Below the pieces are notes generated by a model. That model saw only the letters and a list, made by a program, of their open reading frames with translations, had not been told where the DNA came from and searched no databases. The position numbers and the translations under genes are program-made. This document shows, in pieces, positions 43,023-54,186 of a stretch of DNA of 64,000 nt; position 1 is the stretch's first letter, and every line of letters starts with the position of its first letter. Source of the DNA: Notamacropus eugenii (Eukaryota; Chordata; Mammalia; Diprotodontia; Macropodidae); assembly GCF_028372415.1 (NCBI RefSeq), contig NC_092872.1, positions 13,544,479-13,608,478 of the forward strand. Reading direction: 5' to 3'.

Positions 43023-45895
43023 GTGAGTAGCATTGGGATGATGGGGGAGGACTCCCTCTGCCAAGATTGTGTAACACGACCCCTTCACTCCAGAAAAACT
43101 TGATCTCCATTTGGGGAGCCATTGAGATACAGTGGAAAAAGTCAGGCAGCTAGGTGGCAGAGTGGATAGAGCACTGGCCCCCAAATTCAGGGAGACCTGA
43201 GTTCAAATGCACTCTCACACACTCACTAACTGTGTGTCTGGGCAAGTCATTTGACCTCTGCTTGCCTCAATTTCTTCCACTGTGAAGTGGAGACAGTAAA
43301 AGCCTCTACCTCCTAGACTTTTTTTCAAGGTCTAATGAGATAATAACAGTAAAGCACTTAGTACATTGCCTGGCATGTAGTAGCCAGGCACATAAATATA
43401 TGTGTGTGTGCATGTATGTGTATATGTATGTACACGTATGTATATGCACACATGTATTTGTACAGATGTTTGCTGTTATTATTGACATTATTGGCCTCAG
43501 AAGATCTGAAAAGGCATTTCTGGATCCAGTGCTTTCCCGTTCTTCATGAATTCCTATTTATCTGCACACGGCTTGCTTTGTGTATATTCCCTTGCGTGCT
43601 GTCTCTGTCTCATTACATTGTAAGCTCCTTGAGGGCAGGGACTGTCTTTTGCCTCTTTTTGGAACTCTAGTACTTAGCAGGTTGCCTGGCACACAGTAGA
43701 TGCTTAATAAATGTTTAATGATTGATTGACTGAATGCCTTGTTATGTCCCAGGAACAATGCCAAGTGCTCAGAATACACACAAATTCCAGGTTTTCAGAC
43801 TCCATATACAGGACTCTTATCCTTACTGGAACACTCATGTGGCCCAGTGCAGGTTTAAACTTGTATTGGTTTTTTTCCTTTTTGAGAGTTTCAGTCTTCC
43901 TCCCAGCCTGAGGTGCTTCCTGAGGACCAGGAATGTGGAAGCTGAGCACAGGGGATGCCCCAGGTCACTCAGTGGACTCTGTTTGGAGGAATGACTGTTC
44001 TGGATGCCCCTGTTCTGATCCTGCTGCCAGTGTGACCTTGGGCAAGTCACCTAACTTTCCTAGTTCTTAGTTGCCTCATCTCGAGACCCATGGGGTCAGA
44101 CTAGATGGTGTCTAAGGCCCTTCCAGCACTAACTAGCTTGCTGCTGGCTCCAGAGGGGCTCATAGGGGCCTAGCTCTAAAAGGCTGTCCTGCCTTCCTCC
44201 CCAGAGCAATGATCCTACTGCTCCACAACTTCTGCAATTCACCATCAGAGAGACTGTGTGCTCTAAAACTGAACATCGCAATCCAGAAGAATGTGATTTC
44301 AAGAAAAATGGGGTGAGAGTGTCCTGGGCTGGGGAGGGAATCTAACTGTAGGAGTCTCTTTCTGGGAATATGCACCTCTTGGGGCAGGGTGGGTGCTGAG
44401 CTCTGCTTTTCTGCTGCCCTGAGGAAAGTGATTTGTCCCACATGAGAAATAGAAAAACTGTCCCAGGGGGGTGGCTGGGGACAAAGCTTGAGCTTGTTGT
44501 CAGTCCTGGCCTGTCAGGGGCAGAGGTTACAGACTGGCAATCCTGAACTCTCTCTGCCACCCTTCACAGCTGGTGGAAGAGTGCATTGGAACGGTTGACC
44601 TGTATTCTTCCAGTCCCTCTGTTGATATTTCCTGTGATGGGGTAAGTGATGAATCCTCCTTGGGGGTCTGGGAGAAGAGTGCTAACCTCCATTCCCCACT
44701 AGGGGTCCATGGTGCCTTCCCTCTTGGGGGCTGCTGGGATTGATGTGTAGCTAGAGGGGATTGGGATCAACTTTGACCCTTCTTCCCTCTTTCCAACCTT
44801 AGTCTCTGCCTAGTCTCCCTTTTCTTCCTCCAGGCTCCAAGAGGCGATGTAGATACAGAGATAGGATCATTTCTCTCCCCTCTCTCCTATCCAGTTCCCT
44901 CAACCTCACCTCTGGAGCTAGAGAGTTCTCTGACTTCAGAGTCCAAGGGAAAGAGGGAGAAGTAAAGAAGGCCAATTGTACAGGAAATGTCTAGCTAATG
45001 TGTTTTCAGAGAATCACTCTGAGGAATTTGAATTGGAGGGAGCCTTAGAAATTATCTAGTCAATCACCCCTCCTTCAATTTATAAAGACAATGAGGTTCA
45101 GAAATATGTAGTATCCTTCCCCCAAGTCATAGTACTAGCTAACGTCTGAACTGAAACACTTCTTCTGACTCCACCTATCTTGGTAACCCCAAGAGCTCAG
45201 CTCTGGCCCCAGTGATGAAATGGGTTAACAGAACTAGGGTGGGGTGGGCTAAGGGCACAGGCAGTGACCCTGCTAGCAACTCTGAAGTGGGGGCTATGCG
45301 GCCAGGGGAGGTTATGTCAGGGGCAGAGTCAATGTGACCTGGTCCCAGGCTGTTCCTGGAGGGTAGAATCGTTGAAGGGGTGGTGTAAGGCTTTCTTGTT
45401 CTCCTTTGCATCTCCTGGGCACAGAAACAGGAGGAGGGTGTCCTGAGAAGCATTTCAATATATTTTCAAAATGGACATGAAGAAGCCCCTGCGGATTTAG
45501 CTTTCTCTGCTGGGGGAGTGCTGCTGTTAGAATAGAAGGCTGCAGATTTGGGTTCTCCTCCCGAGTCTGTACCCTGCCAGTTGTGTCAGGATCTGTATCC
45601 TGTTTCCTCTTTTCCCATGGGGAGGTTGCACCAGATGACTGTGGAGGGTCCTCCAAACTCGGAGTCTCATGAAGCTCTAAGTTACTCTATGCCCCTGGTG
45701 GTGGGAGGGCTGGTTTTTCCTCCCTCTTCAGCAGGACCCCCAGAGGCCCTGGACTAAGGGGCTCTGTTTGTCTTCCCTCTGCAGCCTGAAAAGGTCAAGA
45801 GAGGAATTGGGAAGTGGATCAACAAAATTGGAAGAGGCCTTAAGAATATATTTTCAAAAATTAAGTTTGGAATTTCTGTCCCACTGCCAGGGTAG
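42837..45895 (+). CDS. CATH: Cathelicidin E, complete gene (4 exons, 158 codons)
   Basis: Exons 42837-43022, 44205-44312, 44570-44641 and 45785-45895 join in phase 0, with GT-AG at all three introns (1182, 257 and 1143 bases). The product is a secreted precursor. A signal peptide ends at about residue 25 (TPLACA). A cathelin domain begins QDQPYQDVVNRFIEEYN, with the four disulfide cysteines in TVCSK, EECDF, EECIG and ISCDG. A C-terminal peptide follows PEKV. I count 8 basic and no acidic residues from KRGIGKW onward, with an amphipathic spacing and a PLPG end. An elastase-type cut after Val, usual in this family, would release it. I chose the ATG at 42837; a second Met five codons on (42852) has a better G at -3 and is also possible. 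The paralog number within the species is not assignable here. Confidence 0.95.
43145..43395 (+). repeat. tRNA-derived SINE in intron 1 of E
   Basis: Begins GGCAGCTAGGTGGCAGAGTGG and contains 'gacctgagttcaaatgcac'; counterpart of the B and C intron-1 SINEs. Confidence 0.8.
43390..43465. repeat. TATG/TGTA-rich simple repeat in intron 1 of E
   Basis: Imperfect 'atatgtgtgtgtgcatgtatgtgtatatgtatgtacacg' following the SINE end; not present at this length in B or C. Confidence 0.65.
43560..43735 (+). repeat. MIR-type SINE in intron 1 of E
   Basis: 'cattgtaagctccttgagggcagggactg' through 'gtagatgcttaataaatgtttaatgattg'; the plain form of the element reversed in B and C. Confidence 0.8.
44205..44312 (+). 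CDS. E exon 2: cathelin middle
   Basis: 36 codons between CTTCCTCCCCAG and GTGAGAGT: SNDPTAPQLLQFTIRETV, then CSKTEHRNPEECDFKKNG. Supplies the first two cathelin cysteines. Confidence 0.95.
44570..44641 (+). CDS. E exon 3: cathelin C-terminus
   Basis: 24 codons between CCCTTCACAG and GTAAGTGA: LVEECIGTVDLY ... SVDISCDG. Supplies the third and fourth cysteines. Confidence 0.95.
45785..45895 (+). CDS. E exon 4: mature antimicrobial peptide
   Basis: After CCCTCTGCAG, 36 codons plus TAG. PEKV is the linker with the likely protease site. Then KRGIGKWINKIGRGLKN is followed by a Lys-rich, Phe/Ile-containing stretch ending in SVPLPG. Basic residues recur every three to four positions, as in a cationic helix, with Gly at intervals that may form hinges. 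Confidence 0.93.
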   Translation, partial: PEKVKRGIGKWINKIGRGLKNIFSKIKFGISVPLPG

Positions 45896-45964
45896 TGTCC
45901 TGTATGAGACCGAGTCTCAGTTTCTATCTTAAGGCCTTGTACTACATCTGAATCTGCTCACATT

Positions 45965-45970
45965 AATAAA
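45965..45970 (+). promoter_or_regulatory. Polyadenylation signal of E
   Basis: AATAAA in CATTAATAAACCCC, 70 bases after the stop codon. Confidence 0.8.
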
Positions 45971-45989
45971 CCCCAATTTTGCTCTCTCT

Positions 45990-48900
45990 CCATGTTTTCT
46001 CAGACTTCCTCCTCCACTCAGTTCATTTCTCACTGAACATTTAAATACTTATCATGTACTCTTGGACTGCACATAAAAAGGTGAAACAAACCTACCCATC
46101 ATGTCTGTCCTGAAGGAGCTTATAATGGAGGAGGGGTGGGAGCAGGAGCAGGACTGCAAGCATTCAATGTGATGTGTGGCAGTGGGTTGGGACCAAAACT
46201 CACCTAGACAATGTGATCTAGGCAATCTGAGAGAGATGATTTTATGGTTAGGCCTGGGGGGGAGGAGGGGGTGATTGGGAGGGGGAATGGGTGGGGGTGG
46301 GTGGGAACACTAGACCTGCGAAGGCTTCAGGAAAGAAATGAGGTCTGAGCTGGGCTTTGGAAGAAGAGAAGGCTTTCAGTGGGCAGTGATGAGGAGGGAC
46401 CAATTCCAGGCACAGGTTGAGGAAACAAATCTAGTTTGCCAGCAAAATTATTAGACCATCAAGGAAAGTAGTTTGTAAGGTGGTGTAGGTAGTCTGGGGA
46501 CAAGAGGATCTTATTAGCAGGTGTTCTCCATGCATTTGTAATTTGTGTTATAGAAAATAGGGAGTCCCTGAAGGTTTTTGTTTCTTTCTTTGGCTCTTTG
46601 TTTTAAGCAGGGAAGTGACAAGATCATATGCTTTCAAGAGGAGAATAATTTCATTAGGAAGCTGGGTGGACAATGGAGTGGAGCAGGTTAGGATTAGGCA
46701 CAGGGGGACCAGTCAGTAGGTTATTGCAGTAGGTGAAAAGTGATGAGGTTTGCTCTGGGTTGGTGGTTAGAGCAAAGGAAAAGAAGGTTTGGATGGGAAA
46801 GGTGAAGTGGACAGGACAAGAGGGAGAACTGACCAGATTTGGTAACTGACTGGATGAGGTTCATAGTGGAGAGAAAGCAGAGTGAAAGTTGACCCCATTA
46901 TCTTGGGAATGAGCTGTCTACTTAGAACCAGTTTCCTTTAGAGAACCTAATCCAGTGGTTCTTGTGAGCAAATCCACCATAGTGTATACAGGAAGAGGGA
47001 AAAGGAAGACTTGTCCCTTTGAACAAGGAAGAATTTTACTAGCAAGAAGTGAAATCAGATCCAGATCTCTTATCCCAGTTTCCCAAACCAATATCCCACT
47101 AGGCCCCAAAGCCTCTCAGTCTGTCAGGGCTCCATTCACAGGCTAGGATGGCAAACCCCTCACTTTCTCTATTATTTACCCATCACCATTTCTCTGAATT
47201 AGATACTCTTCCCATTCCATATTTAAAAATAGGCACACAGTCAACAGAACTCCCAAATTTTCCCACGCACTCCCTCACTGTCACCTTTAGTGAGAGTCAC
47301 CTCAAATACCAGTGAATGTGATAGTGAAGACTTCTCAGGGATCTAAGTCTAAAGTAAATCTGACCCTAAGCCTAAGTTTCAATTTCTTGGGAATCAAGTG
47401 ATATAGGGGAACTCGAAATTGTGAAACCACCTGAAACCATCCCTCTCCCTTTGTTCACCATTTCCTTATTCCTTGGATCTGGAGCAAATTTCTGAAAATA
47501 AGTTACTTGCCCAAGCTCTTGATCAAAAGTGTAAGGGGGGATGGGTTTGTGGGTTTTGGCTATATAACCATGCTTCTGCTTCTCTATTGCATCTCCCTTC
47601 TCTAGACTGCCTAGGGAAGGTGACCCCTGCTTCTCTTGGGAACCTCATAAACCACTTTTGGTTTGTACCTTGAGATGCCTCTGAGTAGACAGTTTGAGAA
47701 GGGGTCTCACCACCCCACACACCAGGAAGCCTCAAAATCTACTGCTTTTTCTTCAGCACCATCAAGGGAATGAAGGCCTATGAATGCATGGCCAGTTGTA
47801 GCCTGACAAAAGAACCTAGACAGAGCCATAACTAGGATAGAGTGGTGGGGCTTTGTTCAGGGAATGGACTTCTGGAGGCATGATTAATCTCTGAGGCTGT
47901 CCTCAAGCTCATCCCCCTGTCCCTCATCTGGGCCCAGGCTGCCACCAGCCTTCCCCAGGATCTCACTGTTCTAGATCCCTTCTCCCTGGACTTCTACTCC
48001 CCAAACACCCCTGGCTACAAGCCTTCCCCTTCCCCACCCCATTGTCAGATCCTCCTAGGGACTGCAGGTCTGGGCACCATCATCTATTCTTCCAAAGCAT
48101 GGGCCACAACTGTACCAGGCATAGACTATCTTTTAATCTCAGCTCTACCCATCCCCAACTAAATTTGTCTTGAGCTTAAGATTCCTACTTTTGATTCAGA
48201 TCCTGTCCCAGCGTCTGAGGCATAGTGACTTTGCTTTTAAACTGGGCAGTCCCCACATTGCATCACACACATTCAAAGGACTGGGAGAGAGTCTTTCTTT
48301 CTGGAATTTTTCACACTCTGACTTCTCTCTGTGATTATCTTATTATAAGGAAGCATCTCTGTGTTTCTCTTACTCTTACTTCAAATTCCTTGAATTTGTC
48401 TTTTTTTCCAGCACCTAGGACAATACTTTGTGCATTGTAGATGCTTCCTAGGTATTTTTATTTGAATACCTACTTATCAAACACATTATGGGGGATAAGC
48501 CTGAATTGAATAAGAGACTGAACTCTGTGGACTCAAAAATCCCTTCCAGTGCTGACATTCCATAGATTGTCATGCCCTCTAGTGCACCAGCAGCCTTCTT
48601 GGAACATTGGAGCCAACATTATTCTCTCTTTCTTCCTCACTGCCATTGCCCTACTTCTCCTTATAGTCACTAGTGAAAGCTTTTTGTAGCATTTTAAAGT
48701 TAAGTAATCCTTTTTCATGCATTATCTCATTTAAGGTAGCACAGATACATGAGGCACCTGAGACTCAGAAAAAGCAGGGGACTTCCCCAAAGTCAAACAT
48801 CTAGTAAGTACCAGAGCCAAGACCTCAGCTCTCATCTTCTGACTCCAAGATCAATATTCATTGCATTATGCTCACCTTCCTTTGGTGCTGTCCACTTTCC

Positions 48901-51556
48901 TGTGACCAGAGATGAATATTTCCAACAGAACTCTTAGGTGTGATGCCTGAAACTTCTTTGGGAAGCTTCTAAGCTTCACGTGCACCCCTGAAGAGGTCAG
49001 AATTAGGCTCTTTCTCAACCCACATGAAAATATTTTTTTCCTCCCAAAATGCAGGTTTCTTCTACCTGCAGGAACTACTTCTCTGTCTGAAAGAAAATGA
49101 TGTGTTAGCCTGAAACAGTGTTAGAGCCAAGGCTCAGGAGGAGCCTGAAAGATGTCAAAGGGAAGAAGGGAAAGAAAGGGCAGAGAAGCTGAGAGGGGAC
49201 ATCCTGGACCCCAGAACGACAGATAGAGAATCTGACATCCTTCCAACCTTCTTTTCCCATCCTCCTCTTCTCATTTTCTATCCTCTAGACAAATTGGACT
49301 AATTTTTGCTCTCTCACTCCACCCTTTGCTGTCCCCCAACATGTATTTGCATAAGCTGTGCCCTGTTCCTGTAAGAGAACTTCTCCCCATCACCCATTGA
49401 TGTCTACTGACATCCTTGACCTTCTATAAGATCCACTGATCATGTTTTCATGAAGTCTTCTCTAATACCCCCACCTAGAACTGATCTCTCCCTCCTCAAA
49501 TGTTAACATGCTCTCCTTGTGTATTCGATTTCTATAAAAAAGGAAGTTTATGTAACCCTCTGATCAAAGATGATCTGTGTAAGACTTTCCTCACTGGTGG
49601 AGATTGAATACTTAATAATCTGAGTTTGTGAGATGAGTGGAGTTGGTAACACCTTGAGAGAAGAGAGATCTTGGTTTTCTGACTTCCAGCACCTAGAGAG
49701 AAAAAAAAGACAACATGGTTCCCTCTTCTCTCTAAGGAAAGGTGCCTTTAGTATCAGAGAAAGGCCAATCTTCACTCCTCAGCTGATTCTTATGCAAATA
49801 GACAGATCTTTATATGTTTTTGTCCATAAAGGCAATTCTACTTGGTTTGTAAAAATGCCAATATATTCGTCCTTTGAAGAAGTCTAACTATGTCAGGGTC
49901 TATGGAGTTCTCTGCGAATGCAAAGATCTGCGGTATGAAGATTTGCTCAGGGCTACTCATCCATTTTTTTTCCCATCTCATACCAGACTCTCCTGTGGTT
50001 CCCAAAAACTGCAGCAGGGCAGAGATAATACCTTACCCAAACAATCTTGGTACACTGACTAAATCAGATTTAGGGTGATCTTTAGGCCTCATATCCATTG
50101 GGAAGTCAGGGAGATTTCTACCTCAGGTATGTGAAGATGTTCCCCCTTAGAATGCATTAAGGAAACCAACTTTTTCCAAAGGCCATGAAGGGGGCTGATG
50201 TAGCTACTTTGAAACTCACACAGCTTGGTCAGAGATCAGATACCAAGTTGATCCATTACTCCTCCAGCCATTACCACTCATCTTGACTTTCGTCTTCCCA
50301 TTGGACTAATGTAAGGACTAATCTAAGAAGAATGAAGATATCAGGAAATCCCATTCAAAATAATTACCAAATGCATAAGAGTTGCAGGTGGTCAACCTAT
50401 CACTAAACTCAGTACTTGGACAGATATACCTATAAAGCACTCTTTGAATAAATAAAATCCAACTTCAGTAGCTGGAAGATGATTCAGCGCTCATTCCTGG
50501 GTCATGTCAAAATTACAAAAATGGCAAGACTATCAAAGGTCATTTATAGTTTTTATGCTATATTAATCAGATGATGAGAGGGATGGTATAGAGAACTCAC
50601 CATCACTCTGACCAGCCCATTCCATTTGGGGAGAGCCCTATTCCTTAGCAAGTCTTTCCTTATTACCAAGCCTAAATTTGCCTCTTTGCACTTTCCGCCA
50701 TGCCTGGATGGCTCTGCCTCCTTTCTTCTGATTCCTGATCTATCTGGATCCCTCCAAGCCCCCTTTGAAATGCCATCTTTTCCAGGAAGTTTTCCCTACC
50801 ATGTCTTAAGGCAGCAGAAAGTGCTTTCCTTCTGTTATTGGTTCCCCTTCATCATGTATATAGGTCATCTTGTCTGTATTTGTTTACTCTGTGTGTCCTT
50901 CATTAGACTGTGAGCTCCCTGAGTCAGGTCCTGTTTTTTGCCTCCTTTTGTATCCCCAGTGCTTAGCATAGTGCCTGGCACATAGTAGGCACTTAGGAAA
51001 TGTGAACTGACCTCTAAGACAGTTGAGAAAGACTCATGGTGGACAATGCTGCCCACATCCAGAGAAAGATCTGCTGGACTCTTCATGCAGGTTAACGCTT
51101 CCTGGTTCTCTTTATTTATTTTCGTGATTTCTCTTCTTTTCCAAAGTAGAATTATTTTGACAAACTATTTCTCCTTCCGGAACATGTCTGATATGCAAAA
51201 AGTGTCACAGAATTGCATGTATATAAAGCATATCAAATTGTTTGAGGAGGGGAGAGGGAAGAGAAGGAGGGAGGACATAGGGAACTCAAAATTTTCCCAA
51301 AAAGGAAAATTAAAAATTTTCTTTGCATGTAATTGGAAACATATTATTAAGAAAGAAAGGGTATTTCTTGGTTGATGTCTGTAATATTTAATTTTAAAGA
51401 TTTCCAATAGGCACTGTTTGACTTGTCCAGGGTCACACAGCCAGTCTGTGTGAGAGGCAGGACTTGTACCCAGGTCTTCCTGCTCCTGGGCCAACTTGAC
51501 AGCATTTCCTGTTTTTCTCATAATCCCTACATTGAGTTACTATCCTTTTCATTCTA
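45990..51556. other. Downstream flank of E, no gene seen
   Basis: Duplicated flank read in the E orientation; pairs with the reverse of 24550-29600 (C) and 9059-14060 (B). It contains the MIR-type SINE near 50700-51000. Open frames such as 50626-50913 or 51046-51375 fall in repeats or flank and have no recognisable product. Confidence 0.6.
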
Positions 51557-51805
51557 GGGCAGCTGGGTGATGCAGTGGATGGAGAGCCAAGCTTGGAGTC
51601 TGGAGTACCTTATTTTAAGTTAGACCTCAGACACTTACTAACTATGAGACCCTGGCCAAGTCACTTAACCTTGTTTGTCTCAGTTTCCTCCTCTGTAAAA
51701 TGAGCTGGAAAAGGTAATAGCAAACTACTTCAGTATCTTTGCCAAAAACACCCCAAATGGGATCATGCAGAGTTGAACATTTAAGAAATGACTAAACAGC
51801 ATCTG
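51557..51805 (+). mobile_element. tRNA-derived SINE (same insertion as 24157-24401)
   Basis: Begins GGGCAGCTGGGTGATGCAG and ends near 'ccccaaatgggatcatgcagag'. In E orientation it is plus; in B, C and F the same insertion is minus. Confidence 0.85.
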
Positions 51806-52214
51806 GACTCCATTCTAGCCCCAAACTGCATTCTATCTTCCGTGTTACTCGAATGACACAGGCCATCCCACATGCCTGGAGTGCACTCCCTTTTCAGGTC
51901 TTCCTCTCAGAATCCTGATCTTCCCTTCAAGCTCAAGTCAGCTGCAACTTCTCCTGTGAGCCTTTCCCTGATCCCCTGTTAATGCCCCCACTGTCTCCAC
52001 AGATCTAGTCACTTTTCATGTTGGGAATGTCTGACTGGCCGTACTGTGAGGGCAATATCGTTTTGCTGGGAGAAGAGAACATGATCTTAAGTACAGATAT
52101 GTAATGGACATGTTTGTAAAGCCAATCACTATATATGGTCTTTCAGTCAGTAATCAGCTCTACACACACAGGGGCACCTGCTCACACAGGTTTTTTGATC
52201 TCCTTCTCTAAAAG
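51806..52214. other. End of block E, no gene
   Basis: Matches the reverse of 23850-24156 and, after a jump near 52060, the reverse of 22330-22480, ending at the tail of a HAL1-like element. Confidence 0.6.
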
Positions 52215-53067
52215 GAAATGGAATTTTTTTTTGACTTATTCATTTATTTTTAGTTTCCAACATTCATTTCCACAAGATTTTGAGTTCCAAATTTTCTTCC
52301 CATCTCTCCCCTCCTCGCATCCCATAACACCATGCATTCTGATTACCTCTTATCCCACTCTACACTACCTTTTATCACACTTCTCCTTTCCCTGATTCCC
52401 ATCTTCTCTCTTTTCTTTTAGGTGAAGATAGATTTCTATACTTCATTACCTGTATTTCTTATTGCCCAGTTACATAGAAAATCAATTCTCATTATTTGTT
52501 GCTAGAACTTAGAGTTATAACGTCTTTCCCTTCTTCCCTCCCAACTCATACCTATTGAAAAGGCAAGCAATTCAACATAGGCTATAAATGTGTAGTTTTG
52601 CTAAAGACTTCCATACTAGTCATATTGTGAAAGACTAACTACATTTCCTTCAATCCTATCCTGCCCTCCCATTTATTCTATTCTCTTTTTTGACCTTATC
52701 CCTCCCCAAAGTGTTTACTTCTAATTACCCGTCTCCTGTCATTTCCCTCCCTTCTATCATGCCCCCACACCCCACTTATCCACTTATCCCCTACTTTCCT
52801 GTACTGTAAGATAGATTTTCATACCAATTTGAGTGTGTAGATTATTCCCTCATTAAACTAATTGTGATGAGAGCAAATTTCACTTTTTCCCTCTCACCTC
52901 CCCCCTTTCCCCTCCTTTGAAAAAGCTTTTTCTTGCCTTTTGTATGAAAACTAATCTGCTGCATTGCATTTCTCCCTTTCTCCTCGCAATATATTCCTCT
53001 CTCACCAATTAATTTTATTTTTTTACATATCATTCCTTCCTATTCAACTTACCCTTTGCCCTCTGTC

Positions 53068-53071
<4 letters not shown>

Positions 53072-53122
<51 letters not shown>
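53072..53122. repeat. (TG)n microsatellite in the HAL1 3' region
   Basis: About 25 uninterrupted TG units; the other HAL1-like copies read only 'tatatgtatat' or 'tatatgtgtc' here. Confidence 0.9.
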
Positions 53123-53125
<3 letters not shown>

Positions 53126-53229
53126 CCTTCCAACTACCCAAATACTGAGAAAAGTCTGAAGAGTTACAAATATTCTCTTTCCATGTAGGAATGTAAACAG
53201 TTCAGCTTTAGTAAATCCATTATGATATT

Positions 53230-54169
53230 TCCTTCTTGTTTACCTTTTCATGCCTCTCTTGATTCTTGTGTTTGAAAGTCAAATTTTCTATTCAAGTCTG
53301 GTCTTTTCATCAAGTATGCTTGAAAGTCCTCTTTGAATAAAAATTTTTCTCCCTGAAATATTATATTCAGGTTTTTTGAGTAGGTGATTTTTGGTTTTAA
53401 TTCTACTTCCTTTGATCTCTGGAATATCATATTCCAAACCTTTTGATCCCTTCATGTAGAAGCATCCAGATCCTATGTTATCCTGATTGTACTTCCACAC
53501 TACTTGAATTGTTTCTTTCGGACTGCTTGCAATATTTTCTCCTTGACCTGGGACTTCTGGAATTTGGCTTCAATATTGCTAGGAGTTATTTGAATCTCTT
53601 TCAGGACGTGATCTGTGAATTCTTTCAATATTTATTTTACCCTCTGATTCCAGAATATCTGGGCAGTTTTCCTTGATAATTTCATGAAAGATGATGTCTA
53701 GGCTCTTTTTTTGATCATGGCTTTTACTTAGTGCCATAATTTTGAAAATATCTGTCCTGGATATCTTTTTCTAGGTCAGTTGCTTTTCCAGTGAGATATT
53801 TCACATTGTCTTCCATTTTTTCTTCTTTGCTTTTGTTTTATCATTTCTTGGTTTCTCATAAAGTCATTAGCTTCCATCTGCTCCATTCTAATTTTTAAAG
53901 AACTATTTTCTTCAATGAGCTTCTGAACCTCTATTTAGCTAATTCTGCTTTTTAAAGCATTCTTCCCCTCATTGACTTTTTGGCCCTCTTTTGTCATTTG
54001 TGTTAGTCTATTTTTAAAGGTATTAATTTCTTCAGCATTTTTTGGGGTCTCCTTTAGCAAGCTGGTGACTTGCTTTTCTTGTATTGCTCTCCTTTCTCTT
54101 CCCAATTTTTTCTCCACCTCTCTCACTTGATTTTGGAAATCCCTTTGGAGCTCTTCTAAGACCTGAGAC
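53230..54169 (-). pseudogene. HAL1-like ORF1, decayed
   Basis: Coiled-coil pieces (VEKKLGRERRAIQEKQ, TSLLKETPKNAEE) from 54126 to 53935, then a C-terminal piece (DNIGSGCFYMKGSKGLEYDI ... LNRKFDFQTQES) at about 53500-53250. Frameshifts separate the parts. Confidence 0.7.
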
Positions 54170-54186
54170 CATTGTATATTGATTTT

